Shown here: positions 45,011 through 55,653 of the stretch, one piece after another
Position numbering within the stretch: position 1 is the first letter of the stretch
Layout of the letters: each line of letters opens with the position of its first letter
NCBI GenBank assembly: GCA_001939145.1
Contig: LSRX01000279.1
Span: 381,127-445,126, forward strand
DNA: 64,000 bases
Direction: 5' to 3'
From: Symbiodinium microadriaticum
Lineage: Eukaryota > Sar > Dinophyceae > Suessiales > Symbiodiniaceae
Notes under the pieces: model-generated
What the model was told of the DNA's origin: nothing
Databases searched by the model: none
What the model saw: only the letters and a program-made list of their open reading frames with translations
Position numbers and translations under genes: made by a program

Positions 45011-45171
45011 AGATCCTAAACCCTTTAAGATTCTGAGACCCTGCGACCCTAAACCCCTAAACCCCCTAAGACCCTCCAGACCCCTAAACTCCCTAAGACC
45101 CTAAACCCCCTAAGACCCCCTGAGATTCCAAGACTCTAAGACCTTTAGACCCTGCGACCCCCCCCCCCCCG

Positions 45172-45275
45172 CTGTTGATCACACAAATCCTGCATTAGCG
45201 TAAGGACCCTAAACTATGGGAATTTATGGTATATTTTCCTCATTATGGGTAATGCGGGATTTAGATCACCAACCG
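45172..45275. mobile_element. Foldback element FB2, copy 5
   Basis: CTGTTGATCACACAAATCCT ... CGGGATTTAGATCACCAACC with AAACTATGGGAATT core; diverged. Confidence 0.75.
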
Positions 45276-45924
45276 TTACGACCCTTCTCAGGTGAATCCT
45301 GAGAGCATCTTCATCAAGCGCGATGGCAACTCGGTCCTCGCGCCTCGAGCTGCGAAGCAGTGCTAGGGATTCCTGCCTTTAAGGCTTCTCTAGGGGTTCA
45401 GCATTTAGGGTTAAGGGTTTAGGATTTGGGGCCTTAGGGTTTTGGGATTTAGGTTTTAGGGTTTAGGGTTTTGGGTTTTCGATTGTTACGGTTTAGGGCT
45501 TGGGGTGAAGGGTTCTTTTTAGATTCCAGGAATTCCTTCAGGGGCATTCTTCAAGGGTTCTCCAAGGTTTTGCAGGACCTAGACCCAAGAATGTCGTACT
45601 TGTTTGGTTGGCTTAGTTTCCTGCCAGAGAGTCCTAATCACAGCAAAAGTTATCGAAACACATTCCACACTGGCACAGAACGGAACGGCGAAAGGTTCCT
45701 GAAGTTGATTGATCATGATTATGTGACATGGCAGAATCATGAATTTCGCGCATCGCATACTACCCGACACACTGTGGCAGCTTGTGTGCAGTAGACGCTC
45801 AGGTACATCGACCGTTCAAGCCTGCGCAGACAAAATTCGCAAATCGGATAAATTGTTGATGTTGCCATTGCTTTGACAGACGTTGGTGGGCATGGCTTGC
45901 CATAGGTGTTGATGGCCGATGATG

Positions 45925-46040
45925 TCTTTCCTAAACCCTAAATCCTTAAACTCTAAACCCTAAATCCTAAACCCTAAATCCTAAACCCTAAACCCTAAAC
46001 CCTAAATCCTAAACCCAAAACCCAAAGCCCTAAGCCTTAA
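45925..46040. repeat. Interstitial CCCTAAA/CCTAAAT array
   Basis: Minus-orientation array of about 14 units. Confidence 0.9.
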
Positions 46041-46239
46041 ACCGTTTCTTCCATTTAACCACGAGCGGTCATCGTGGCAAACGCATCACAGTGGCGATGT
46101 CTACATCATCCGGCGCCAAGCTCGCAGGGCTGCCGCCCACCGCAAATGGTTACGGGTTCAGGGTTTTAAGGGTTCTCTAGGGGTCTAGGGTTAAGGGTTT
46201 AGGATTCAGGATTTTGGGTTTTGGGTTTAGGGTGCAGGG

Positions 46240-46570
46240 TTAAGGGTTTAGGGTTAAGTTATGCCGTGGGCAGGAGTTGGACCCAGCACCACTTCTGTAA
46301 AATATGCGTGGGGACTTCCTGGTGGTGGGCCCAGATCAACATGGAATCAACGCCGCACGAGGTTTTGGCACGGTCTCTTGCGGGGGATGCAAGAAATGCA
46401 GCCGAGCCCGACGGCCGTGACTGCCGAAGAGCACGCCAGCTGGGCTATTCATTGTGGAGTGTGTACTGCTCCACCTGCCACTTTTGGTACAACCCATCCA
46501 CTGGGCATGCTTTTCCTTTCGAGTCATTCGCCACCTTCCTGACTTTGCATTCTTTTGTTTGGGGGGTTTG
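46240..46570. other. Non-repetitive segment with overlapping frames, unassigned
   Basis: Unique sequence between two TTTAGGG runs. Three frames stay open (for example WSVYCSTCHFWYNPSTGHAF on plus), so it could be a gene relic. No frame is clearly better and no family is recognised. Confidence 0.25.
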
Positions 46571-46791
46571 GTTTAGGGTTCAGGTTGAGAGTTTAGGTTT
46601 AGGCCTAGGGCTTGCTTAAGGGTTTTGACTTCATTTAAAATTCAAGATTGGAAGTACCGTCCCTCAGGAGACCGATTTCGGGGTCTGAACCCCAACCCTA
46701 ACCCCTTATAAAAGCCTAAACCCCTAAAGCCCTAAACCCGTAGACCCCCTAAAGCGCTAAAAACCCTGTCGGGCTGCTCTTTTGGGACTGT

Positions 46792-46973
46792 ACCTGTAAC
46801 CCCAAACCCTCCCAAAATAGTAGGTTATGACGTTATGACCCCTTAAATAGAGGGTAGTAGGTTTTTGGATTCACAGGTAAGCCCCTAAAACCCTAAAGCC
46901 CTAAACCCTATACATACCTTATAGGAGCCCCTAAAGGAACCCTTAAAACGGTAGGTTTTGGGATTCACAGGTA
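46792..46973. mobile_element. FB5 composite element, copy 3
   Basis: ACCTGTAACCCCAAACCCTC...GGATTCACAGGT, spacer CCCCTAAAACCCTAAAGCCC, then CTATACATACCTTATAGGAG...GGATTCACAGGT. Three-part order identical to 27366-27545. Confidence 0.8.
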
Positions 46974-48010
46974 GGGCTTCACTTCGGGATCAGCAGCTTG
47001 CGACTGGTCCGTCGACTCATTGGTCTCCCGGGGGTTGAAGTCTTGAGCCTTAGGGCTTTAGGGGTTTTAGGGGTTTTTAGGGGTTTTTAGGATTTTTTTG
47101 CGGTTTAGGGCTTTAGGGTCTGAAGGTTTAGGGTTGTAGAGTTTTAGGGTTTGTTTATGGTTTCCGCTTCAGGATTTTGGCTTTAGCTTCAAACCTTGAG
47201 GCTCAGACCCGAACCCCTATAAGCCTTTAGCCCTCGCCCGCATGACCCGGACTACGTAATGTGAAACAACTGCGGGGGCAGCAAGTAAGGTTCTGCGCCA
47301 CGCCGTTGAGTCACAATAACTACCCCATACCCTACACCCTCTTTGCTACGCTTTGGTATCCTCGCTTTGCCGCGGATGAAGATGCAAGGCCAGCCAAACT
47401 ACCCGTGATGGTCCCCTGGGTTTAGGGTGTAGGGCATCTAAGAATACCTTGGCCTCAAACAGGACTTTAAGGTGAAGTACACACTATATACAGTGCAGGT
47501 GCATAAGTTCTACTCAAGGCCTCTGAAGGTCACTAGGACCCCACAAAAGTCTATCCAGGACCCCCATTTTGAGGAGTGCTAAGTTATTGAGAAGCGCACT
47601 GCGTGCCCCTAAACCCCTAAACCCTTAAACCCCCAAGCCCTAAACTGCTAAACCCCAAACCCCCCAAACAGCTCTAGAACCCTCACGCTGCGGACGCCCT
47701 GCAACCTTAGAAATGTTAAACACAACCCCAGAGCCCTGAAAGGGTTTTGGGTTTAGGGTTTGCAGGGCCTTAGCCCGAAAACCTTATCAACCCCTACACA
47801 CTCCTCAATGAAGCAAACCTGATCATACAAGCCTCTACAACCTAAGACCTCGAAAATCCGAAAGCCTTTAGCCCCTAAACCCCAAAGCCCTCAAGCCGTA
47901 ATGAAACTTGAAGAGAATGCCTCCGGCCCATAGAAGCTAGGCCGACTTCGCTTATGCCGTGCACATGGGCGAGGATACCCAGCCCCAGTCTCAGAATACC
48001 GGATTTGGGT

Positions 48011-48121
48011 CCCATAAAGCCCAATACCCCTTAATTAAGGTATATACCTTAAATCATAATATTAAGGCCCCCTATAATTTAAGGTATATTCCTTTATTTA
48101 GGGGGTATTGGGCTCTCTAGG
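48011..48121. mobile_element. Foldback element FB3, copy 6
   Basis: CCCATAAAGCCCAATACCCC ... GGGTATTGGGCTCTCTAGG; well-preserved AAGGTATATACCTTAAAT arms. Confidence 0.85.
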
Positions 48122-48444
48122 GTTTGGGGTTTAGGATTGAGGGTTTAGGGTCCATCCCTGCTTGGGCTCCTTGGGGTGCAAACCGCCCAACTACCCTCTG
48201 ATCTAGCCTAAATACCTACCATTCAGGAAAGTTCTTCATACCCTAAACCGTATAGGGTTTGGCAACAAGTGTGCTGGGAGTTCAGGGTTTCAGGGTGTGG
48301 AGCATAGAGTGTGTAGGGTTTCAGGTGCATTGGCTTGTTTTTGCGAGTTCTTAAAGTTCTGGAGACTCATAGGAGCATGCACTGATGTAGTTGAGGTCTT
48401 TTGTCTTTCGGGCTTAAGGTATACATGTGTATAACTGTATATAT

Positions 48445-48534
48445 ACCTGGGAATCCAAAAACCTGCCGTTTTAAGGGTTAGACCCTATGTTTAAGGGGTC
48501 ATAACCTACTGGAATGTAGGGTTTGGGTCACAGG
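48445..48534. mobile_element. Foldback element FB5, simple form, inside a TA microsatellite
   Basis: ACCTGGGAATCCAAAAACCT ... GTAGGGTTTGGGTCACAGG. TATATA sequence flanks both sides, so it inserted into an existing TA tract. Confidence 0.8.
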
Positions 48535-48716
48535 AATATATATATATATATGTATATACACAATACATAATATAATATAATATAATATAATATAATATAA
48601 TATAATATAATATAATATAATATAATATAATATTATATTATAATATAATATTATAATATAATATAATACAATATAATATAATATAATATAATATAATATA
48701 ATATAATATAACCTGT
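48535..48716. repeat. (TATAA)n pentanucleotide repeat
   Basis: More than 30 TATAA units with an inverted interruption (ATTATATTATAATATAATATT) near 48631-48655 that could form a cruciform. Marks the edge of the telomere-repeat block. Confidence 0.95.
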
Positions 48717-49146
48717 AAAGGGAAACCCCTGTTTATAAACATGCGCACACACTTCTGTTGGCAGAAGTGAGCGTTTGGCTCAGGAAGTGTGCGTTTTCCA
48801 AAACCCCTACTTTTGAGGAGTCCCGGTTTCAGACTTGGGGGTTTTCAGGGTTTGAGGCCATGATCTAATTCCGAATCGAGGTCATTCCAAATCTGACATA
48901 TACCTGGAGCCACCCAGTTCAAGCGACATAAAGCGCCCCAAATGGAGCCCCGCAATCACAGAATCTAGAAGAAATCCCACTTGATCCATCTTCATTTTGC
49001 GCTGCTGCCGATCGAGCTCAGCATCTTCCGTCTTCAGGACCGCACCTGGGAAGTGTGGTTTTGGATTGGGCAAGTTCAGTATTGATGGATTGCAGAACAT
49101 ACAAAAGAACAACTTAAAATGGAATTGTTAAGCGCTGTAGAGTGAC

Positions 49147-50916
49147 TTAGTCCAGCCACGAGAAGTCGAGCATGTCGTAGGTTTCTTTATCCAATGCTGT
49201 TTTCATGTGCAGATTGTAGCGCTGCAGCGTCTTCAAAGCCACTGCTCTAGGGCTTACCCTGCGGCTGATTCTAGCTGTTCTTCCAACAAAGTCTTCGCTC
49301 ATAAATGTGGCCTCAGCCATCGGATTGGTTGCTGTGGCGCTTGCTTCCCATTCCTCGTAGACCCGCAGGAATACATGGTTGAGGTAGTGGATTTTGGGGC
49401 GCAGCTTAAACAAGCATAAGCCCCGAGAGTGGCACGTGGAAACAAGATTGGCGTATCCACGTAGAAACCTGTGGCCATTTTCGATGATAATCATGCAATG
49501 CGCACTTGACATAAAAAATTCGGCCTCAAAGCAAACCTTCACCACCCGGCCAATTGCAACAGCACTTGCCAAAATCTCTTGAAGAATACCATCACTCTGA
49601 ACCTTGTCTTCAAAGTCCGTACGCTGGAGGAAGTGAGTGAGGAACTTCATGATGATTGCTGTGTCCATGTTTTTAGACCATTTGCCTTCAGGGTACTCCC
49701 GTGTTCCATTGTAGCCCAGCAGATCTTCAGTTAAATGGCCACAACGGAGTCTTTTGCCTGAGCTTCGTATCCAGTTCTTCAGGGCTTCATTCAAAGCACT
49801 GAGGTCCCTGTGCACCCCACCCCGTCCGAACAGCACCTTCATAGCATATATTAGGGAGCTGGCCGTGAAGTCCTGGCCCACCCCCGCATGCCAAATATGA
49901 AAGAAATCAGCTCTGAAACAGGAAGCAGGTGTATCGGCCTTGTCCAACAGCATGTGCTGCAAAATTGCAGCACCGTTGCCATCCCATGGCAATGGGTTGG
50001 CAAGTCGAGTAGTCTTCACCCACTCCGGCTCAGTGAAGCCGAGGTGCTCAAAAGGAATGAATATGCCTTCCTCCGGTGATTCAAACCCTGCATGACATAA
50101 CCAGCAACAGCCCTTTTGCGGAGTCAATGAAAAGAATCTCTTACGCACATTATGAAAAGATCGCGTCGTCTTGGCGACCTTTTTGACAAAAGGCGAGTCC
50201 CCAGTGAAGCCGAGAATCACGACCCGCCACGTGCTCCCCTCAGCCTGAAAGCCATGATTTAGGAGTGCTTGCAAACTCTCACTCCAAGTCTCCATAAGAT
50301 CATCGAAGATTTGAGGATCAGATTTGGCCACCAAGCTGCTCACAACAGAAAATAGGAACCGATTTGCTCCCGAATTTCCTTGCAAGTTGATGCCCAGCTC
50401 GAGTTCACTCTGTAGAGGTCGCTTTGAACTTAAGTCATATCGCATCTTGTTGGACCCACTCCCAAGCGCCGGGAGCATGGACAGGATCTCGATCGGATCC
50501 TTTTTGAAGCCGCGTCCCCCATCTCCATGCAAGTAATAAGGGATGAGCTTTTCGAAGTCCAGGTTTCGGGAGTTGTCGAATATACTGTGTTCGGGATGCA
50601 CAGCCCGAAACTTCTTCCAAAACAAACCAAGCGCTTCATGTGCCAAGTGCACGGGTACCCCCAACACTCGATGGAAGTGGCCCTGACGACTCAAAACTTC
50701 CAGCTGGGCTTTGGGGCTAAAGAAAGGGTACTTGTCGATGTTGCCAGCCCGGGTCCAGCAAAAGTCAAGCGGCAAAGCTAGCCCATGTTTGCGCAGCAGT
50801 GCATACAGTGGCGCATCAGCACTAGACACATCAATCTTTGAAATCTTTCTTAAAATCTCGCAAGGATCCCTCTTCGCGCTTGCCCGCGCGTCAGTGACGA
50901 GGTCCTTGGCAGGCAC
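49147..50916 (-). CDS. 589-codon uncharacterised protein, dinoflagellate-expanded family, possibly transposase-derived
   Basis: Longest frame in the window, open for 589 codons without an intron, unlike its neighbours. The first codon is GTG, not ATG, and the bases before it read GCCAAG then G, an acceptor-like boundary, so the N-terminus probably continues on an upstream exon. Visible blocks: HGDGGRGFKKDPIEIL (about 130-145), a CCWLCHAGFE cysteine pair (270-279), DFFHIWHAGVGQDF (337-350), RLRCGHLTEDLLGY (389-402), LRPKIHYLNHVF (505-516) and SEDFVGRTARISRRVSPR (540-557). I recall this block order from many unannotated Symbiodiniaceae proteins. The late PKIHYLNH plus a gap plus DFVGR arrangement resembles the C-terminal part of large KDZ/Plavaka-type transposases. 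That link is inference, and a complete DDE triad cannot be assigned. It ends in TAG and lies 218 bp downstream of the GIY-YIG-like gene on the same strand. Confidence 0.7.
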   Translation of the reverse strand: MPAKDLVTDARASAKRDPCEILRKISKIDVSSADAPLYALLRKHGLALPLDFCWTRAGNIDKYPFFSPKAQLEVLSRQGHFHRVLGVPVHLAHEALGLFWKKFRAVHPEHSIFDNSRNLDFEKLIPYYLHGDGGRGFKKDPIEILSMLPALGSGSNKMRYDLSSKRPLQSELELGINLQGNSGANRFLFSVVSSLVAKSDPQIFDDLMETWSESLQALLNHGFQAEGSTWRVVILGFTGDSPFVKKVAKTTRSFHNVRKRFFSLTPQKGCCWLCHAGFESPEEGIFIPFEHLGFTEPEWVKTTRLANPLPWDGNGAAILQHMLLDKADTPASCFRADFFHIWHAGVGQDFTASSLIYAMKVLFGRGGVHRDLSALNEALKNWIRSSGKRLRCGHLTEDLLGYNGTREYPEGKWSKNMDTAIIMKFLTHFLQRTDFEDKVQSDGILQEILASAVAIGRVVKVCFEAEFFMSSAHCMIIIENGHRFLRGYANLVSTCHSRGLCLFKLRPKIHYLNHVFLRVYEEWEASATATNPMAEATFMSEDFVGRTARISRRVSPRAVALKTLQRYNLHMKTALDKETYDMLDFSWLD

Positions 50917-51134
50917 CTTGGCGGAGCAAACTCTCTATTCTGCACATGAGCACTGCTTTCAGAATTGCAGGAATCACTCAGCATAAGACAGGACATGTGT
51001 GTATCAAGAGTGTCACACAATCGGTCTTTTGCTTCGGCGACTGATTTGCTTCGACAACTCAGAGCACGTTGAGATTTCTCAGGTGGGAATGTGAAATCAC
51101 ACTCACCAGGTGTCGATGACCTTTATTCAGCCAA

Positions 51135-51707
51135 TCATGCAAGAATGGGCTTGCTTTGTGCAGCACTTGTAGCTACACAATATGCATAATACGGAGGCGG
51201 AAACCTTGGCAAAAAATCTGTTGCTCGCATACTCTCCCCACCCAGTTGTTTGTTTCTGCAGCAACGTCCATTATCGTGGAACTCTGCGATGAGGGCGGCT
51301 TCAAGCATCTCCAGCATGGCAAGCAGTTCTACCCGCAAAACCTCGTGTATGATAACGAAGGATTGAAAGTTCTGCTCGAAATAGCTTTCCCGGCGTTGAA
51401 GAGGGTTCGAAGTCAGGCCAATCTTGAAGACGCATAAAGAGGGGCCACCGTTTTCTCGCCGTATGCAGTTGATAACTGTCACACAATGCCACAAAATCTT
51501 TGAAGCCAGTGAAGTTTCGGGGATCACTCTCCGATCAAAGGCAGCTACAGAATGGCCGGACGAGGAATGGGGGGAGTCAGGCAGCCGGGTGCTCAGAGAA
51601 GCAGGCGAGGTAGGAGAAGCACCCATATCAACATCACTGTTGCGCTGGATCGTCTCATCTTCGGACTCACTCCATGGGAATATGTCCAGTTGGATCCTTG
51701 TCACCAT
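51135..51707 (-). CDS. 190-aa protein with GIY-YIG-like endonuclease core
   Basis: ATG at 51705-51707, TGA at 51135-51137. Residues 1-60 are Ser/Asp/Pro-rich and probably disordered. Residues 80-160 hold a compact domain: VFKIGLTSNPLQRRESY (93-109), MLEAALIAEF (134-143) and CCRNKQLGGES (149-159). This order (beta strand with KIG.T.NP, Arg on the first helix, Glu in the MLEAAL helix, Asn in CRN) matches the GIY-YIG nuclease fold, in which the Arg and Glu help cut DNA. The candidate catalytic residues R105 or R106, E136 and N152 are present, while the name-giving GIY is not recognisable. Similar small proteins are, to my memory, numerous in Symbiodiniaceae. The downstream neighbour on the same strand is the 589-codon frame; whether both form one transposon is open. 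Confidence 0.6.
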   Translation of the reverse strand: MVTRIQLDIFPWSESEDETIQRNSDVDMGASPTSPASLSTRLPDSPHSSSGHSVAAFDRRVIPETSLASKILWHCVTVINCIRRENGGPSLCVFKIGLTSNPLQRRESYFEQNFQSFVIIHEVLRVELLAMLEMLEAALIAEFHDNGRCCRNKQLGGESMRATDFLPRFPPPYYAYCVATSAAQSKPILA

Positions 51708-52877
51708 GGGTAAAGGTGCCTAGACTCAGAGTCACACATGGGGCTCTCACAGGCTACCACATTGCACTGCTAAAAGAGCTGATCAAGCACTCAAGCAAAG
51801 TCAGACTTGCTTGCATGGGATGTGAAGTACACATGTACATGCAGGTGCAATCACCTTCCACAGACGATGGGATGTATCCGCCGGGGACCCGGCACCTTTG
51901 CCATACTTTGTGGCAATCAAGTAGACTTGCGCACTGATCACGGGCGTAGCAGTGCCTGGCATGGAGGAGGTTTTGCAACTAACTTAATTGTCGGCTCCAT
52001 ACAATTATGCATTGGGATCCTGCTGTGCCTGTTTTCGGGGAACAACCGGGGGTGCTGGGACAGTCTGAGGTCTTGTCTTGTTTTCAGTTTGGGCGGCAGG
52101 GAATTTAGGGGTTTAGGATCATTCATTTCACATATGAAAAGAGCTATGTTGCATATCGAGGCTTGCTTCAAGCTTGTAGACATCAGCTATAATGACAACA
52201 TTCCAAAACGACATGCCAATTGAGCCTATCTGTGCCAGACTCGAGGCCCCTGGTATTCAAGAAACGCTGTTCTGAGCAAAGCTTTTGTTTCATCCTGAGT
52301 AAGTCATGACCCCCTGGAGATCCACGTGTCTTCGCTTGAAATCAGAAGCAAACCTGAGAGACATTGGCCCGGTAAGCCAATGTCTGCATCTAGCCGAATC
52401 TAGCTGGCGCAAGCAACATTGAAATGTTGACTACAAAAGTCACAACAAGCCAAGGCTCATGACCAGAAGCACATACAACTATACTGTTCTACAGGGTCAG
52501 CTAGCTTCTTCTTAACGAAAGAGTTCCAAAGCTTAGCGTGCCAGCCGGACTTCTCCCCAAGAAGTGCTACAACTTCTTGCACGGATAAAGTGGAGCCCTG
52601 GGCATCCACATGTATGCCGAAACACATCATACATCTTGTTGCAGTGCCTTGTTACCTGCTAAGTGATTATATAGCACGAACCTTAAGCCCTGGCTACAGG
52701 GAAGCTCGACATCCTAGTTTCAGCCAACTTGCAACATGATGTAGGACGTGTCAATGGCGTTCCTAGTTGTCTACGGAACACTTCAAGACCAATATGGTCC
52801 ATCACGACCTTCAATGCAGCTCTAGCATCGAAGACACAAAATCAAAAGCCACAGCCCGCATCCTCATGAGGATGAGC
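51708..52877. other. Intergenic, nothing recognised
   Basis: About 1.2 kb of unique sequence between the GIY-YIG-like gene and the last exon of the next minus-strand gene. Only short plus frames without recognisable features. Promoter elements are not predictable here. Confidence 0.5.
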
Positions 52878-55372
52878 TCACTCGTCCTTCCTGGCAGCCT
52901 TGCGCGCTTTGCTCAGCAGCTGCCTGGGTCGAGCAGGGATATTCCTGTTTTGGGGTTAAAACCTTAAAGGCCAATATTAGCTTTGTATTTAAGTGGCTGG
53001 TTTAACATCGGATGAGCCCAAGCTGGGGGCCTTCACACTTGAAGCTAGGACACTTTAGCTGCTCGGACGGGTCTTCTTCAGAATACGGGCTTTAGAGGGG
53101 CTGTCAAAGTTCAGGTACTGGCAAATATGCATCTGTTTTTCTTTCTACATGGCTTCGCTTCCACTATTGTAAGGTAGCCTGGTCGTCGGAGGATCACATA
53201 GGCTCCTACGATAGCCACCATGGACCCTTACACAAGTATTGCCCAACCTAAACCCAAAACCCGTACTATGGAGTACCTTCTCTTCAACTCAAAGCCAGCA
53301 AGCTGGAAATAGTTTGGCCCGGACCTTTATCCTCTCACCCCTGTATGATCACATACAAGCGTAATCATATAGCATGCATAACTGAGTGCATTAAGTTTTG
53401 CTTGACTATCAAGATGATAAGCTCCTAGGGTAGGGAGAAACCGATTTAGGGTAAATTGATCTGTATAGGTTCGGGCTTGGGCCACGGACCAAGATTGCAA
53501 CAGCTTTAGAGGTTGTGGGGGTTGAACCCATTTTAGCCAGGCCTGTAAGTTTGTGTTGTTTTGTGGGCGAAGGCGATAGAAACATATAGGTATATGGATT
53601 CATATTCGGAAGATCAACAAGTATTGGGTTCATCTTGTTCCAGAAACCCGAAACAAACGGCAGCCCGCTGCTCGAGACCCAAGATCTCAGCCAGGCCTCC
53701 AAGACCCAACCTAACCTGAAACTAAACCTCTTCACGTACTGGCATAAATTTGCACCTCCCAACCCTTGATTGCTCTTAGCTTAGACACTTGGTTTGATCG
53801 AATCCTAGAGGCTAGCTCTCAGTACACTAGTGACCGATCTAGGAAGCTAGGAAGAATGTTCCGGTTACCCATGCACAGCTCTGAGCTGACCCAGAAAACC
53901 AGGCACTGAGACCAAAGCTTGTTGGAAGCCTCCAAGGCCGAGCACTTGGACATCCTGGACAGAGTATGGATATGCATGTGACTCAGACCTCATCAATTAC
54001 TGTGTTCTCGGACAACATACGTTACATGATGGATCGATCGAGCACTTATATAGACAAGCTTCAACTTCTGGGCTTTCATAAAGTAGGTCTTCACCTCCAC
54101 CGTGAGCCTCACTGTTGCAGGGGTCAGGTCTGATCGATTGATGTGACAAGCTGCGTAGAAGATTAGAATGCAATTCGGTAGCTTCTCGGAGTATCCAGAC
54201 GTGCTGCCTTCGGCCTTTGCCTCCGACATGTCATCATAGAGGGTGTCAAGCTCCTTCAGCATGTCATTCATCTTCTTCATGGCCCTGAGGCTTCTATGAA
54301 GAACTGCAGTGCGCATATCAGGCGGGCACCCGGCAATCACGAGAGTCTGCAGACAAGACATGCATGTTAATGCATGAGTAGACACGAAGAAACTTTGGCT
54401 TTGCCCTCGTCATCTCCAGCACCAGCAGCCCGGATCTTGTCGATGAAGCCTTCCAGGGAATTCTTGGCCTTGAGCACGTACTTCAAGTGCTCTTTCATCT
54501 GCGATGCAACCTTAATTTAAGCATGGCTTTTGAAAGATGCATTTGTCGGCAGGTTGGCTATCTTGGATCGAAAACAGAATCCGGGCGGCAGTTTTCTGGC
54601 CATCTCCTTCCTGGCTCTTCGGGTTGGTGTGGATCAGGGGATCGTCATCGGAGAAGTCGAAGCCATCCAAGTTAACCCGCGGGTTCATCTCCAAGTCACC
54701 CTCATTCTCCCCAGAATATTCCCTTTTGTGTTGCATCTCTTCCAAGTCCTCTTTGGTCAATGTTCCGGAGGTCCTAGTGTTGACCCAGTACTCAAGGGTC
54801 TCATCATCATACTCACAGCTCCTTGGATCGAGCAGAGAGGAAGCCTCTATAGGGATATGTAGCCCCGCAACCCAGAACCCCGAAACCGCAACTGAACCAC
54901 GCAGCCCCATAACCCCGCAACCCGGAACCCCAAAACCACAACTGAACCCCGCAGCCCCCTAGCCCCGCAACCCAGAAACCCCAAAACCGCAACGAACCCC
55001 GCAACCCGCGTAGCCATGCAACCCAGAACCCCAAAACCACAAGTGAGCCCGCAGCCCCATAACCCCGCAATCCAGAACCCCAAAACCGCAACTGAACCCC
55101 ACAATCCCGTAGCCCCACAACCCAGGAACCCCGCAGCCCACAACCCATAGCCCCAGTAAGCTTGTAAGGTATGCTCGACCCCAATCTTATAGACCCTGAA
55201 CCCTGTAGCCTTCAAAGCCAGCACACACATGAGCATGATATCGATCGATAGTAGGTGCACACAAACAGACACGCAGACAAGTGCGTACAGACACGCATGC
55301 ACACATATGCGCATGCGTACACACGCACATACATGCACATGCGCACAGACACACACACACACACTCTCTCTC

Positions 55373-55435
<63 letters not shown>

Positions 55436-55617
55436 GACACACTCGCAGGTATACATGGCAGGGCCACTCACACACACATACACACACACACACACACCTA
55501 CGCAAACTCTCACAAACACACACACACACACGCACACACACACACAGACAGACATACACACACACACACACACGCACACTCAAGAATCTGACTGTCTCCC
55601 CATGTAGAGCATATTGC

Positions 55618-55653
<36 letters not shown>

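Larger units (their letters stand above)
1900..48300. repeat. Gene-poor block of interstitial telomere-like repeats and foldback elements
   Basis: About 46 kb in which short runs of TTTAGGG or CCCTAAA, with variants such as TTTAGGGG, TTTTAGGG, TTCAGGG and TTAGGGC, recur every few hundred bases in both orientations. They alternate with short unique pieces and with roughly 80-180 bp elements having long inverted repeats. TTTAGGG is the plant-type telomere unit, also reported for dinoflagellates. Because the arrays are degenerate and switch direction many times, this is interstitial rather than terminal telomere. Most open frames in this block are accidental; exceptions are listed separately. 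Confidence 0.9.

Noticed and set aside
45471..45794. 107-codon plus frame
   Set aside because: Begins in TTTAGGG repeat; the remainder has protein-like composition but no recognisable family.
1900..48300. A true chromosome end
   Set aside because: Arrays are short, degenerate and change orientation many times, and genes or unique DNA lie on both sides.
48770..48800. Spliced-leader relic (TTTGGCTCA near 48773)
   Set aside because: Only a short partial similarity to the dinoflagellate spliced leader and no adjacent gene start in the right place; too short to claim.
49207..50986. Plus-strand frames of 60-91 codons opposite the 589-codon frame
   Set aside because: Shadows of the long minus-strand coding frame.
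51156..51723. Plus-strand frames of 93-99 codons opposite the GIY-YIG-like gene
   Set aside because: Shadows of the minus-strand gene, which has an ATG and recognisable motifs.
53409..53762. 117-codon minus frame
   Set aside because: Lies inside the last intron of the multi-exon gene, does not join in phase to exons on either side and shows no domain.
54860..55145. CRISPR-like array of repeats and spacers
   Set aside because: Units are contiguous and degenerate with no unique spacers of constant length, and the DNA is eukaryotic.
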